Counted from the stretch's first letter, positions 28,101 to 36,303 are shown. The stretch: DNA of 64,000 nucleotides from UBA5314 sp039679855 (GCA_039679855.1 JBDKUE010000065.1:14212-78211), one strand, 5' to 3'. The notes: generated by a model not told the origin, from the letters alone. A program made the numbers and translations.

Positions 28101-28756
28101 AACAGGCATTCAAGATAATGGAGCAGGTGCGCAAGGGCAAAGGGCTCTCTGGCAATGAAATAGAGAGCATGGAAGCCTGCTCGGTGCCTTCCTGGTACAT
28201 TGATTCCTGCCAAAAAATCAAGTATATGTTTCCCAAAGCGCACGCAGTGGCCTATGTTATAAACTCCTTCCGGATTGCCTATTTCAAGGTTTATCACCCA
28301 CTGGCTTTTTATGCCAGTTTCTTTACAGTGCGGGCTGAGGATTTCGAGGCAGAAACCGTGTTGAAAGGACATGAAGCGATACGGCAGAGGATCAAAGAGA
28401 TCGATAAGATGGGCAATGAAGCTCCCCAAAAGGAACGCAAGCTCCTGCCCATTTTGGAAGTGGCGGCCGAGATGTGCGCCCGGGGATTCCATTTCTATCC
28501 GGTTGATATTTATCTATCCAGGGCGGCCAAGTACTTGATAAAGGAGCAGGGGTTGCTTATCCCATTTTCAGCCCTGCCCAACATAGGCCGTTCGGCTGCC
28601 GAAGGCGTTGAAAAGGCACAGAAAGCAGGGGCTTTTCTATCGGTGGAAGATTTTCAGATAAGGACCCACCTGAATAAGACCAGTATGGATGTATTAAGGC
28701 AGTACCAGTGCTTTGAAGGGCTTCCGGAAAGCAACCAAATTCAGCTGTTTGCTTAA
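25124..28756 (+). CDS. polC: DNA polymerase III alpha subunit PolC, lacking the exonuclease insertion
   Basis: Gram-positive replicative polymerase. In order: N-terminal domain; OB domain with VVVEGEVWDKKVNL (~225-310); PHP domain from residue ~313 (ELHAHT at 313-318, ITDHG, ATGDVHFL); zinc-finger segment with CPQC and CQQCG (~690-720); palm with catalytic aspartates D738 and D740 in PDIDLNFSGE; KLDILGHDDPT; and thumb and fingers to the end. The protein has 1210 residues against about 1435 in B. subtilis. The missing part is the DEDD 3'-5' exonuclease that normally splits the PHP domain: here the glycine-rich YGVEGYL strand runs within about 10 residues into HHIVLLARNVVGLQ. TTG start after GGGAAGGGG. 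Confidence 0.95.
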   Translation: MSQDFYAFLTHLGISPVDGAWVGTRLLKVEVSPRQVLWRFHIQYEERPISKSLLDYTTELLGNQLEYLHNLELIIHPSSVEPILLQVLDKHKSQLTALLPSGIAPEQLHWTIEDKRLDLHAADFDVYQQLMEGQVCNLLSSWLWDYYCLRVVVRVRPLETVGKENDGPVYIPRREVISLLPGYSGGPAKKKGSGFKRSSQAMLTSGSVVPFKELEDGLRAVVVEGEVWDKKVNLRRDGRFLVLYYLTDGQDSLIIKAFYDQSKEDQIENGDYIRACGNVNYDPNLHEIAMLLDAWIKQPRTVRDDLEPVKRVELHAHTKMSSMDALCEVHELVKKAARWGHKALAITDHGCTQAFPDAYKAARSHKIKLLYGVEGYLIEEDKRERPHHIVLLARNVVGLQNMYRLVSQSYLSHYYRFPKIPRSLLQEHREGLLIGSACEAGELFQALLKGADEAEVEKIASFYDYLEIQPLSNNEFLLREGRLGSRQELEALVVKIISLGRKLGKPVVATGDVHFLEPEHEVYRRIIQSGQGYDDAQAQAPLYLKTTAEMLEEFSFLNEDDRKAVVVDNTQLIADLIEDIKPVPDGFYPPKIDRAEEEISSLAWDRVAQLYGSNLPEIIEARVRKELDSIIRHGFSVLYLIAQKLVKKSNDDGYIVGSRGSVGSSLIAYLTGITEVNPLPPHYICPQCKWTAFTQDGKDCGADLPDASCQQCGNDVLKVGFDIPFETFLGFEGDKIPDIDLNFSGEYQARAHQYVEELFGKENVFRAGTISTVAERTAYGFVVRYAEDKNMQLKNSEINRLVKGIAGVRRTTGQHPGGLIVVPRDHDIHEFTPLQHPAENKDSGVITTHFEYHAIGDQLVKLDILGHDDPTVIKALEDLTGIKTSGISLSEPKTMQLFSSVEPLGLTPEEAGSQVGTIGVPEFGTRFVRQILESTRPTTFSELVRICGLSHGTDVWLNNAQSLIEQEIAPLNQVICNRDDIMTYLIQKGLEKKQAFKIMEQVRKGKGLSGNEIESMEACSVPSWYIDSCQKIKYMFPKAHAVAYVINSFRIAYFKVYHPLAFYASFFTVRAEDFEAETVLKGHEAIRQRIKEIDKMGNEAPQKERKLLPILEVAAEMCARGFHFYPVDIYLSRAAKYLIKEQGLLIPFSALPNIGRSAAEGVEKAQKAGAFLSVEDFQIRTHLNKTSMDVLRQYQCFEGLPESNQIQLFA

Positions 28757-28792
28757 CCATGGCTATCCACTCAAGGGCGGTGCGGGAGTGAC

Positions 28793-28822
28793 TTGAATAA
28801 ACTGAGATAATTGTGTTATACT
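28793..28822 (+). promoter_or_regulatory. SigA-type extended -10 promoter for the rimP-nusA-infB operon
   Basis: TTGAAT (28793-28798), an 18-base spacer and TATACT (28817-28822) with an upstream TG at the extended -10 position. It lies 37 bases after polC and upstream of the rimP leader hairpin. Confidence 0.65.
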
Positions 28823-28858
28823 CTTAAATGAGCTTACGAATCAGTAGTGCACGGAGAC

Positions 28859-28884
28859 AAAGTGGGTAAAAACCCACTTTTTCT
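28859..28884 (+). terminator. Leader hairpin (possible attenuator) upstream of rimP
   Basis: AAAGTGGG (28859-28866) pairs perfectly with CCCACTTT (28873-28880) around a 6-base loop, followed by TTCT. It lies between the promoter and rimP, so it either attenuates transcription or stabilises the 5' end. Comparable leaders before rimP-nusA are common; NusA autoregulation is a plausible but unproven cause. Confidence 0.55.
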
Positions 28885-28949
28885 ATTGTGATTCAGGGTC
28901 AGGAAGCATTTTTAGGGTCTTTAAGGCCTGACAACAAGGAGGTATGATT

Positions 28950-29405
28950 TTGGCGGCATCTCGTTTGGAGAATATAGCTTCCGAAATCGAGACCAAATTG
29001 GCAGAGAGCGGCATGGAACTGGTTGACACTCAGTATCGAAAAGAAAACCAGGAACAGGTCCTGCGTTTTTTAATCGACCGGGATGGCGGGGTTACCCTGG
29101 ATGACTGCAGTGAAGCAACCCGCCGCCTGAAAGATTTAATCGACAACCAGGAAATATACTATGATCACCTGGAAGTATCATCACCGGGAATGGACCGATT
29201 GATTAAGACTAACCGGGATTTGCTGCGCTTTACGGGCTATAAGATTAAAGTAAAAACCGTTAAAGCCTACGCCGGTCCCCGCACCGTCATCGCCTTGCTA
29301 AAAGGTTTTTCCGATGAGGAGTTGACAGTGGAGACTGAAAATGGTGAAATCTTAAGCATTCCCCGGAATATGATATCGATTATTCGCCTGCAACCAGAAT
29401 TTTAA
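28950..29405 (+). CDS. rimP: Ribosome maturation factor RimP
   Basis: Assists 30S subunit maturation. The protein has an N-terminal alpha/beta domain (LAESGMELVDTQYRKE, then LRFLIDRDGGVTLDDCSEAT) and a C-terminal SH3-like barrel; the join contains the signature YLEVSSPGMDR-type segment, here DHLEVSSPGMDRLI. I choose TTG 28950 because AGGAGG (28937-28942) is 7 bases upstream; ATG 28944 is one base from it. That gives 151 residues, normal for the family. First gene of the nusA operon. Confidence 0.93.
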   Translation: MAASRLENIASEIETKLAESGMELVDTQYRKENQEQVLRFLIDRDGGVTLDDCSEATRRLKDLIDNQEIYYDHLEVSSPGMDRLIKTNRDLLRFTGYKIKVKTVKAYAGPRTVIALLKGFSDEELTVETENGEILSIPRNMISIIRLQPEF

Positions 29406-29421
29406 GAGGGGGATTTGAACA

Positions 29422-30516
29422 ATGTCTAATGAATTGGTACAGGCATTGATTGAAATAGAGAAAGAGCGGGGTATTCCCAAACATGCTCTTATTGAAGCGA
29501 TCAAGTCGGCATTAAACACCGCCTATAAGAAGAACTTCGGCATGGCGCAGAATGTAAGCGTGGAGTTCAATGAGATTACCGGGGAAGTTAAAGTCTTCTC
29601 CCAAAAGCGGGTTAGTGATGAGGTCAAGGACCAGCGCAGTGAGATAGCTGTGGAGGAAGCTCAAGAGCTTTATCCCGACTGCAAGGCTGATGACATGGTT
29701 TATGTGGAAGCTACGCCGGCCAATTTTGGGCGAATCGCCGCTCAGACCGCCAAACAGGTGGTCATTCAAAAACTGCGCGAAGCGGAGCGGAGCCTTATTT
29801 ACGAGGAGTTTCTGGAGCGGGAAGGCGAGATCGTCACCGGGGTTGTTCAGCGTGTCGAAGCCCGCTCGGTTTATCTGGGCCTGGGGCGAACTGAAGGTAT
29901 AATGCTTCCGCAAGATCAGATCGGAAACGAAAGGTACGATGTCGGTCAAAGACTCAAAGCTTATATCTATGAGGTAAAAAATACCCCCAAGGGACCCAAC
30001 ATATTTATATCACGCTCCCACCCTTATTTTTTACGGCGCTTGTTTGAGCTTGAGGTTCCGGAGATCTACGATGGGGTGTTGGAGATTAAATCGATTGCCC
30101 GGGAAGCTGGATCCAGATCCAAAATAGCTGTGTACTCACTGGATGAAAAGATCGACCCGGTTGGTGCCTGCGTAGGGCCCCGGGGTCTGCGGGTTCAGAA
30201 TATTGTTTCGGAGCTTAACGGGGAAAAGATAGATATTATTAAGTATGACCGGGAGCCGGAGCGGTATATTGCCAATGCCCTCAGTCCTTCCAAGGTTATT
30301 AGCGTCAGGTTGAGTGATGATGAAAAGGTGGCCCGGGTGGTGGTGCCTGATTACCAGCTTTCTCTGGCTATAGGCAAAGAGGGTCAGAATGCCAGGCTGG
30401 CAGCTAAACTGACCGGCTGGAAGGTTGATATAAAAAGTGAAAGTCAGGTATCAGCCTACGTGGATGATTTTGAGGATGTTGAGGAGCTGGAGCAGCTAGA
30501 TGGTGAAGATTCGTAA
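29422..30516 (+). CDS. nusA: Transcription termination/antitermination factor NusA
   Basis: Binds RNA polymerase and nascent RNA to modulate pausing, termination and antitermination. Domains: N-terminal RNAP-binding part (1-~125), S1 domain with GEIVTGVVQRVEARSVYLGL (~134-200), KH1 and KH2 (~230-345) with DPVGACVGPRGLRVQNIVSEL and LAIGKEGQNARLAAKLTGWK. The 364 residues with a short acidic tail match Gram-positive NusA, which lacks the two acidic repeats of E. coli. ATG follows GAGGGGG. The stop lies 14 bases inside rnpM. Confidence 0.97.
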   Translation: MSNELVQALIEIEKERGIPKHALIEAIKSALNTAYKKNFGMAQNVSVEFNEITGEVKVFSQKRVSDEVKDQRSEIAVEEAQELYPDCKADDMVYVEATPANFGRIAAQTAKQVVIQKLREAERSLIYEEFLEREGEIVTGVVQRVEARSVYLGLGRTEGIMLPQDQIGNERYDVGQRLKAYIYEVKNTPKGPNIFISRSHPYFLRRLFELEVPEIYDGVLEIKSIAREAGSRSKIAVYSLDEKIDPVGACVGPRGLRVQNIVSELNGEKIDIIKYDREPERYIANALSPSKVISVRLSDDEKVARVVVPDYQLSLAIGKEGQNARLAAKLTGWKVDIKSESQVSAYVDDFEDVEELEQLDGEDS

Positions 30517-30775
30517 ACTGCCACAGCGTATGTGTGTAGGCTGCAGGCAGATGAAAAATAAAAAAGAATTGGTCCGTATTGTAAGGACTCCCGAGGGCGA
30601 TATAGAGGTAGATCGCACTGGGAAACGGGCCGGTCGTGGAGCCTATATATGCCCGACTCAGGACTGCCTGGATCAGGCTGTCAAAGGGAAGCGCCTGCAG
30701 AAAGCTCTCGAGAAAGAAATTCCGGGTGACGTTCTGGACAGAGTTAGGCAGGAGGTAAACGGAACTACTGCCTAA
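30500..30775 (+). CDS. rnpM: RNase P modulator RnpM (YlxR)
   Basis: Small protein of the YlxR family, shown in B. subtilis to bind and modulate RNase P RNA. The 91-residue product carries the family core PQRMCVGCRQMKNKKELVRI, followed by RTGKRAGRGAYICPTQDCL, with CxxC and basic surface patches. The ATG lies inside the end of nusA, so translation is coupled. Order nusA-ylxR-ylxQ-infB is conserved in Firmicutes. Confidence 0.93.
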   Translation: MVKIRKLPQRMCVGCRQMKNKKELVRIVRTPEGDIEVDRTGKRAGRGAYICPTQDCLDQAVKGKRLQKALEKEIPGDVLDRVRQEVNGTTA

Positions 30776-30866
30776 AGCAAATTGCTTATATTGGTGTTAA
30801 TCAAAAACTGTAAACTAAACGAGCTATATTCAATTCAAAACGGTCTTAGGGCAGGGATGTGAGTCA

Positions 30867-31208
30867 ATGAAAAAAGTTTATGGCCTGCTGGGCATGGCAG
30901 TCCGCGCAGGTAAGATATCATCCGGGACTATGGCGGCTAAATCTAGTATGATAAGCAGGCGAGCTTATTTGTTAGTATTGAGCAACGATATTGCGCCGGC
31001 CAGCAGGGACTCGCTGATGTCAGCCTGCCAGAGGGCGAAAATCCCCTGGATTATAATGGGGGATAAATATGAATTGGGAAATGCGGTAGGCAAGGCTTAT
31101 CGAGTCGCGTTGACTGTAAATGATGAAGGAATTGCGGGAGCTCTGATAAAACGAATGAATGAGGCGGAAGCAGCAAAGAGCATGGGGGTGGATGAATGGC
31201 GAAAATAA
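30867..31208 (+). CDS. L7Ae-family RNA-binding protein YlxQ
   Basis: Ribosomal L7Ae/L30e-type kink-turn RNA-binding protein found between ylxR and infB in Firmicutes. The 113 residues start KKVYGLLGMAVRAGKISSGT and continue with RRAYLLVLSNDIAPASRDSL and IPWIIMGDKYELGNAVGKA, which match the fold's RNA-binding loop and hydrophobic core. ATG follows GGCAGGGATGTGA. It overlaps the infB start by 13 bases. Confidence 0.9.
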   Translation: MKKVYGLLGMAVRAGKISSGTMAAKSSMISRRAYLLVLSNDIAPASRDSLMSACQRAKIPWIIMGDKYELGNAVGKAYRVALTVNDEGIAGALIKRMNEAEAAKSMGVDEWRK

Positions 31209-34039
31209 GAGTGCACGAGTTAGCTAAAGAATTGGGATTACCCAGTAAGGAAATGGTCGACGTTCTCCAGGGACTGGGGCTGGATATTAAAAACCATATG
31301 AGTACCATGGAGGATTCACAGGCCGTCTGGGTTAAGAAACGTTTGGGTAAACAGGAAGCCGGCAGTCCCAAACCGCCCGCAGCAAAATCTGAAGCTGCTC
31401 CTGCTCCGGCCAATAAAACGGAGCGCCCTCCTTCAAGGCCTGAACCGGGCCGGGGAGCGGTTCGTACCCCTGAAAACAAGGCCAGACCGGTTCCAGGACA
31501 GGAAGTACGTACTGCTTCTTCGCCACAAACGGGTCTGGATAGAAATGTCGCTGCAAACAGGCCACAGGGAAACCAAAACCGACCTAACCAGACTCGCCCT
31601 GGCAACCAGCCCTACAGGCCTGATCAGAATAGGCCCGGGCAGGGTGCAGCTCGTCCTGAATACAACAGGCCGACTGGAGCCCAACAGGGCAGATCCGATC
31701 AGGGAAGAACCGGGTATCAACCAAGACCGGATCAGGGCCGGCCGGCTGGAGGACAGCCTGGCAGGCCTTATGGCGAAGGGCGCCCGCAGGGAGCGCCGGG
31801 AAGAGACAACCGTCCCCCCTCGGGGCCCAGGCCTTATGATCAGAATCGCGGCGGCCAGGCACCAGGTAGACCGCCTTATTCACAAGGCCGTCCTGCTCCG
31901 CAAGGACAGCAAGGCCGTCCTGCTCCGCAAGGACAGCAAGGTCGTCCTGCTCCGCAGGGACAGCAAGGTCGTCCTGCTCCGCAGGGACAGCAAGGTCGTC
32001 CTGCTCCGCAGGGACAGCAGGCCCGTCCGGGAGGCGGGAGACCCGGTGGCGGCGGAGGAGCTCCGTCCAGACCAGGTCAGTCTCAGCAGCGTCCACCCTT
32101 TGCACGGCCGGGAGGTCCAACCCCCGGGCCTATAGGCCAGCCGCTTGGCAAAGGAGGCCCTGCCAAAAAGACCGCTGGCAAACCCGGACAGGGACCCAAC
32201 CGGAGCACCAAACCGGAAAATCTCAGGGACTACTCCCGCCCCATGAGAAAATCCAGACACAAAAAACGCCGTGATGAGGTTGTTGCTCAACCGCCTCAGT
32301 TGATCGAAATAGAAGATACTATAACGGTTCGCGAATTGGCTGATAAGCTGACTCGCAGCCCGGCGGATATTTTGAAGAAGCTGATGGAATTGGGGATAAT
32401 GGCCTCTATAAATCAGATCATAGACTTTGAAACCGCCGAAATCGTGTGCAGCCTTTACGAGACCAAGGTTCAACGCGTATTGTCGGCTGAACAAAAGCTG
32501 CTGGAAGAGATCGTCGATGAGGAGGACAGCCTGCAGAACCGGCCGCCCGTGGTTACGGTTATGGGGCATGTCGACCATGGTAAAACCTCATTGCTGGATA
32601 GAATTCGCCAGGCCAATGTAGTTTCTGGTGAAGCTGGAGGAATCACCCAGCATATTGGAGCATACCAGGTAAATATTCATGATAACCGGATTACCTTTAT
32701 CGATACCCCGGGTCATGAGGCTTTCACCGCCATGAGGGCCAGGGGGGCGAATCTTACCGATATAGTTGTTCTGGTTGTGGCAGCCGATGATGGGGTTATG
32801 CCTCAAACGATTGAAGCGATCAACCACATTCGTGCAGCCAAGGTTCCTTTCCTGGTGGCAGTAAATAAAATCGACAAACCGGACGCCAACCCGGAAAAGG
32901 TTATGCGCCAGCTCACCGAGCACGGTATACTCGCCGAGGAATGGGGCGGAGATATCATATTCGCTCCAGTTTCGGCCAAATCGGGCGAGGGAATTGAAAC
33001 GCTCTTGGAAATGATCTTATTGCTGGCCGAAATGAATGACATTAAGGCCAATCCCGACCGTCCTGCCGAAGGGGTGGTTATTGAAGGAGAACTGGACAAA
33101 GGCCGGGGGGCTATATCAACCGTTCTGGTCCAGAAAGGGACTTTAAAAATAGGAGACTATCTGCTGGCCGGCGTAGCCTGGTGCAAAGTCAGGGCTATGA
33201 CCGACTACCGGGGGCGCCGGGTTGACAAAGCCCAACCCTCCATGCCGGTTGAAATAACCGGTTGGAGCGGGGTTCCCGAAGCGGGCAGCAAAGTGCAGGC
33301 CTGCGACGAAAAAACGGCCAAAGCTGTGACCACCATGAGAGCCAATGAAAAGAAGATCGAAGAACAAAAGCAGAATAGCCGAATATCCCTGGACGACTTC
33401 TTCCGTCAAATGAAGGAAGCTGATGCCAAGGATTTGAACCTGATTATAAAAGGAGATGTACAGGGATCCATCGAAGCCCTCGTTCAGTCACTGGTCCGTT
33501 TGAGCACCGATGAGGTCAAGGTGAATGTAATTCACTCGGCAGTTGGTGCGGTAACCGAGACTGATGTTATGCTGGCGTCGGCTTCCAACGCCATAATCAT
33601 CGGGTTTAATGTCAGACCGGACAGCAAAGCCCGAAAATATGCCGAAGATGAAAACATTGACGTACGGCTCTATAGGGTTATTTATGAAGCGATTGATGAT
33701 GTCAAGAAAGCCATGGTTGGTTTGCTAGATCCCGAATACAAGGAAAAATACATGGGCCGTGCCGAAGTGCGCCAGGTTTTCAGGGTTCCCAATGTCGGTG
33801 CGGTGGGCGGCTGTTATGTACTGGATGGTAAAATCCAGCGAAACGCCAATGTACGTATCTTGAGGGACGGAGTAATCGTATTTGAGGGCAAACTGGATTC
33901 CTTAAGGCGCTTTAAGGATGACGTCAAAGAAGTTGTAGAAAACTATGAATGTGGAATGGGCATAAGCAACTTTAACGACATCAAAGAAGGCGACGTTATC
34001 GAAGCGTTTACCATGGAAGAAGTGCCCAGACATCTATAG
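31196..34039 (+). CDS. infB: Translation initiation factor IF-2
   Basis: GTPase that brings fMet-tRNA to the 30S subunit and promotes subunit joining. The first IF2_N module is at residues ~1-50 (KIRVHELAKELGLPSKEMVD). A Pro/Gly/Gln/Arg-rich disordered linker (~55-365) includes five perfect 9-residue repeats. A second IF2_N module (ITVRELADKLTRSPADILKK) lies at ~378-425. The G domain has GHVDHGKTS (~456), DTPGHEAF and NKIDKP, followed by the beta-barrel and fMet-tRNA-binding C-terminal domains. 947 residues. It overlaps ylxQ; B. subtilis ylxP, which normally follows, is missing here. Confidence 0.97.
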   Translation: MAKIRVHELAKELGLPSKEMVDVLQGLGLDIKNHMSTMEDSQAVWVKKRLGKQEAGSPKPPAAKSEAAPAPANKTERPPSRPEPGRGAVRTPENKARPVPGQEVRTASSPQTGLDRNVAANRPQGNQNRPNQTRPGNQPYRPDQNRPGQGAARPEYNRPTGAQQGRSDQGRTGYQPRPDQGRPAGGQPGRPYGEGRPQGAPGRDNRPPSGPRPYDQNRGGQAPGRPPYSQGRPAPQGQQGRPAPQGQQGRPAPQGQQGRPAPQGQQGRPAPQGQQARPGGGRPGGGGGAPSRPGQSQQRPPFARPGGPTPGPIGQPLGKGGPAKKTAGKPGQGPNRSTKPENLRDYSRPMRKSRHKKRRDEVVAQPPQLIEIEDTITVRELADKLTRSPADILKKLMELGIMASINQIIDFETAEIVCSLYETKVQRVLSAEQKLLEEIVDEEDSLQNRPPVVTVMGHVDHGKTSLLDRIRQANVVSGEAGGITQHIGAYQVNIHDNRITFIDTPGHEAFTAMRARGANLTDIVVLVVAADDGVMPQTIEAINHIRAAKVPFLVAVNKIDKPDANPEKVMRQLTEHGILAEEWGGDIIFAPVSAKSGEGIETLLEMILLLAEMNDIKANPDRPAEGVVIEGELDKGRGAISTVLVQKGTLKIGDYLLAGVAWCKVRAMTDYRGRRVDKAQPSMPVEITGWSGVPEAGSKVQACDEKTAKAVTTMRANEKKIEEQKQNSRISLDDFFRQMKEADAKDLNLIIKGDVQGSIEALVQSLVRLSTDEVKVNVIHSAVGAVTETDVMLASASNAIIIGFNVRPDSKARKYAEDENIDVRLYRVIYEAIDDVKKAMVGLLDPEYKEKYMGRAEVRQVFRVPNVGAVGGCYVLDGKIQRNANVRILRDGVIVFEGKLDSLRRFKDDVKEVVENYECGMGISNFNDIKEGDVIEAFTMEEVPRHL
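31889..32023 (+). repeat. Five tandem 27-bp repeats inside infB
   Basis: Units begin at 31889, 31916, 31943, 31970 and 31997, each encoding RPAPQGQQG (the last ends in A). They differ by only a few third-position changes, pointing to recent expansion. They lie in the disordered linker of IF-2. Confidence 0.95.
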
Positions 34040-34071
34040 ACTTAAATGACAGTTGAAATGGGGGATGGCGA

Positions 34072-34446
34072 ATGAACAAGCGCCGTCAGGATAGAATGGC
34101 AGTTGAAATCAAGCGAAGTATGGCAAGGATTCTGCAGGAAGATATCAAGGATCCCCGTATTGACTTTAGCACCGTATCTATCACCCGGGTTGACGTTTCC
34201 AATGACCTGGGTCATGCCCGGGTCAACTTCAGCATTTTGGCTGAGGAGCAGCGCCAGGAAGAGATTATGCGGGCTTTGCAGAAGGCCAAGGGCCATATCC
34301 GCAGTGAGCTGGCCAGGGAATTTGCAGTCAGGCATTTCCCTGAACTGGAGTTTCGCCTGGATAAATCGATTGAGCATGGTATACGTATTTCCACACTGCT
34401 TCAGGAACTGAGTGAAAACAAGGGCGAGAAGGGGAATGATGAATAG
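34072..34446 (+). CDS. rbfA: Ribosome-binding factor A
   Basis: KH-type protein needed for 16S rRNA 5' processing and cold adaptation of 30S assembly. The 124 residues show RMAVEIKRSMARILQEDIKD at the N terminus, then VSITRVDVSNDLGHARVNFS and a C-terminal FPELEFRLDKSIEHGIRIST, the family pattern. ATG after GGGGGATGGCGA. It ends inside the start of the DHH phosphoesterase gene. Confidence 0.95.
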   Translation: MNKRRQDRMAVEIKRSMARILQEDIKDPRIDFSTVSITRVDVSNDLGHARVNFSILAEEQRQEEIMRALQKAKGHIRSELAREFAVRHFPELEFRLDKSIEHGIRISTLLQELSENKGEKGNDE

Positions 34447-35404
34447 CATTGGTGAAATCGCGCAAGAGCTTAATTCCCAGGACGACTGGCTTTTATTGGG
34501 GCATATGCTCCCCGATGGAGATTGTATAGGGTCTTTACTGGGCCTGGCCCTGGGCCTTAAAGAACTGGGTAAAAGAGTTCAAATCTTACAGGCGGAACCC
34601 CTTCCCCATAATTATCTTTATCTCCAGGGAATTGAATTATTCAAACCCCTGGAGCAAATTTCTATGGACTTCTCCGGGTTGATCTATCTGGATTGTTCCG
34701 ACTTGGGAAGGATTCATGATAACATTAGAGAATGGACAGCCGGTTTGACGGTTGCCACCATTAATATTGATCATCACCCAACCAACGATATGTTTGCCCA
34801 TTACAATTATGTAGACCCTCATGCCGCAGCCACCGGCGAGATTATTGCCGAGCTTCTTCAGGCTTTGAATGTCACCCTGAAGCCGGAGATTGCTGAAGCC
34901 CTTTATGCTGCCCTGCTCATGGATACCGGGGGATTCTTAAACGGCAACACCACCAGTCAAACCTTGCATACGGCTGCCCTGTTTTTGGAAACAGGGGTCG
35001 ATGTCAACTCAGCTCGGATCAATCTCTTCGAATCCAAGAACCGGAAAGAGATGTATCTTCTGCATTTGGCTCTGCAGCACCTGAACTTCAGCCCTGACGG
35101 ACGCATAGCCTGTATGCTCCTGCCCTATGCCGATCTTGAGAAAATTGACGCACTGGACCTTAATCCAGAGGGTTTAATAAACTATACACGCATGATTGAG
35201 GGTGTAGAAGTGGGTGTTCTATTGCGCGAGATAAGCCCCGGAACCATAAAGATCGGTTTGCGTTCCAAAGGGCGGGTAGACGTTGCTGCTCTGGCCCAGC
35301 AATTTGGCGGAGGAGGACACCGACAGGCAGCCGGTGCGCGTTGGCCAGGAACGCTTCATGAAGTACAAAAAACGGTCTTTGACGCTATCGAGGAAGTGAT
35401 ATAG
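34439..35404 (+). CDS. nrnA: DHH-family bifunctional oligoribonuclease / pAp phosphatase NrnA
   Basis: Degrades very short RNA oligomers and dephosphorylates 3'-phosphoadenosine 5'-phosphate. The DHH domain has GHMLPDGDCIGSLLGLALGL (metal motif D-x-D), LDCSD and IDHHPTNDMFAHYNYVDP. The C-terminal DHHA1 domain ends in FGGGGHRQAAGARWPG. ATG 34439 gives 321 residues beginning MNSIGEIAQEL, as in clostridial members. The in-frame ATGs at 34412 and 34436 are alternatives. It overlaps rbfA by eight bases; the order rbfA-nrnA-truB-ribF is common in clostridia. Confidence 0.93.
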   Translation: MNSIGEIAQELNSQDDWLLLGHMLPDGDCIGSLLGLALGLKELGKRVQILQAEPLPHNYLYLQGIELFKPLEQISMDFSGLIYLDCSDLGRIHDNIREWTAGLTVATINIDHHPTNDMFAHYNYVDPHAAATGEIIAELLQALNVTLKPEIAEALYAALLMDTGGFLNGNTTSQTLHTAALFLETGVDVNSARINLFESKNRKEMYLLHLALQHLNFSPDGRIACMLLPYADLEKIDALDLNPEGLINYTRMIEGVEVGVLLREISPGTIKIGLRSKGRVDVAALAQQFGGGGHRQAAGARWPGTLHEVQKTVFDAIEEVI

Positions 35405-35407
35405 AGC

Positions 35408-36289
35408 TTGGACGGCTTTCTAAATATCAACAAACCGCCCGGCTTGACTTCTTTTGATGTAGTACGGGTAATTAAGAGGCGTCTGCCCCGGAAATACAAG
35501 ATCGGGCATCTAGGGACCCTTGATCCTATGGCTACCGGTGTCTTACCTGTAGCTCTGGGACAGGCCAACAAATTCCTGCAATATATAGAAGACCAGCGCA
35601 AGGAATACCAGGCCGCGTTTTTCCTGGGAGCCACATCAGACACCCAGGATATCTGGGGCAAGGTCGAGAGCAGTGGAAGCACTCGCTTTACTCCCAAACA
35701 GCTTAAAGAAGTGCTGCAATCCTTTCTGGGAGTAAGCCTGCAGGTTCCGCCTATGTATTCAGCAGTACACCACCAGGGTAAGAGGCTCTATGAGCTGGCC
35801 CGACAGGGGATGGTGGTGGAGCGTACAGCCCGGGAAATTGAAATAGACCGTTTGGAGCTTTTGAGAGTGGAAGATTCTGCTCCCTGGCCCCAAATAACCA
35901 TTAAAGTCTTGTGTTCCCGGGGTACTTACATAAGAACCCTCGGTCATGATATCGGTGAAAAACTAGGTACTGGCGCAGTGCTAAGCCAACTGGTGCGGCT
36001 TCGCTCAGGACCATTTGACATAATCCAATCTGTTTCATTAGAGCAGTTGGAGAATCAGGACTTAAGCACCTATCTACTTCCGCCCGATTTCCCGCTGGGC
36101 AGTTTACCGGAAGTCATCATACCGGAGCAGGTGGAATCCTTATGGAGGAACGGTAGGGCTATAGAACTGGGGGAAGTTCCTTTAACAGGCCGGGTGAGAG
36201 TCTATTTTGCCGACCATCGCTTTTTGGGGATGGCCGAGCTTGAAAATTCGGCTGGGACCTGGCTCCATCCTATAAGATTATTGATCTAG
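35408..36289 (+). CDS. truB: tRNA pseudouridine-55 synthase TruB
   Basis: Makes pseudouridine 55 in the T-loop of tRNAs. The catalytic segment GHLGTLDPMATGVLPVALG (Asp at about residue 39) is intact, as is the N-terminal FLNINKPPGLTSFDVVRVIK. KVLCSRGTYIRTLGHDIGEK and a C-terminal PUA-like domain (GRVRVYFADHRFLGMAEL) follow. 293 residues. The start is TTG 35408, with GAGGAAG about 12 bases upstream and only three bases after the nrnA stop. Confidence 0.96.
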   Translation: MDGFLNINKPPGLTSFDVVRVIKRRLPRKYKIGHLGTLDPMATGVLPVALGQANKFLQYIEDQRKEYQAAFFLGATSDTQDIWGKVESSGSTRFTPKQLKEVLQSFLGVSLQVPPMYSAVHHQGKRLYELARQGMVVERTAREIEIDRLELLRVEDSAPWPQITIKVLCSRGTYIRTLGHDIGEKLGTGAVLSQLVRLRSGPFDIIQSVSLEQLENQDLSTYLLPPDFPLGSLPEVIIPEQVESLWRNGRAIELGEVPLTGRVRVYFADHRFLGMAELENSAGTWLHPIRLLI

Positions 36290-36303
36290 GAGTGATACCG
36301 CCG

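Noticed and set aside
31889..32023. Evenly spaced 27-bp repeats resembling a CRISPR array
   Set aside because: Repeats are directly adjacent without spacers, in frame and part of the IF-2 coding sequence.
31545..32135. 196-codon plus-strand frame and several minus-strand frames within infB
   Set aside because: They are open only because of the repetitive, GC-rich linker sequence; the infB frame has both IF2_N and GTPase domains.
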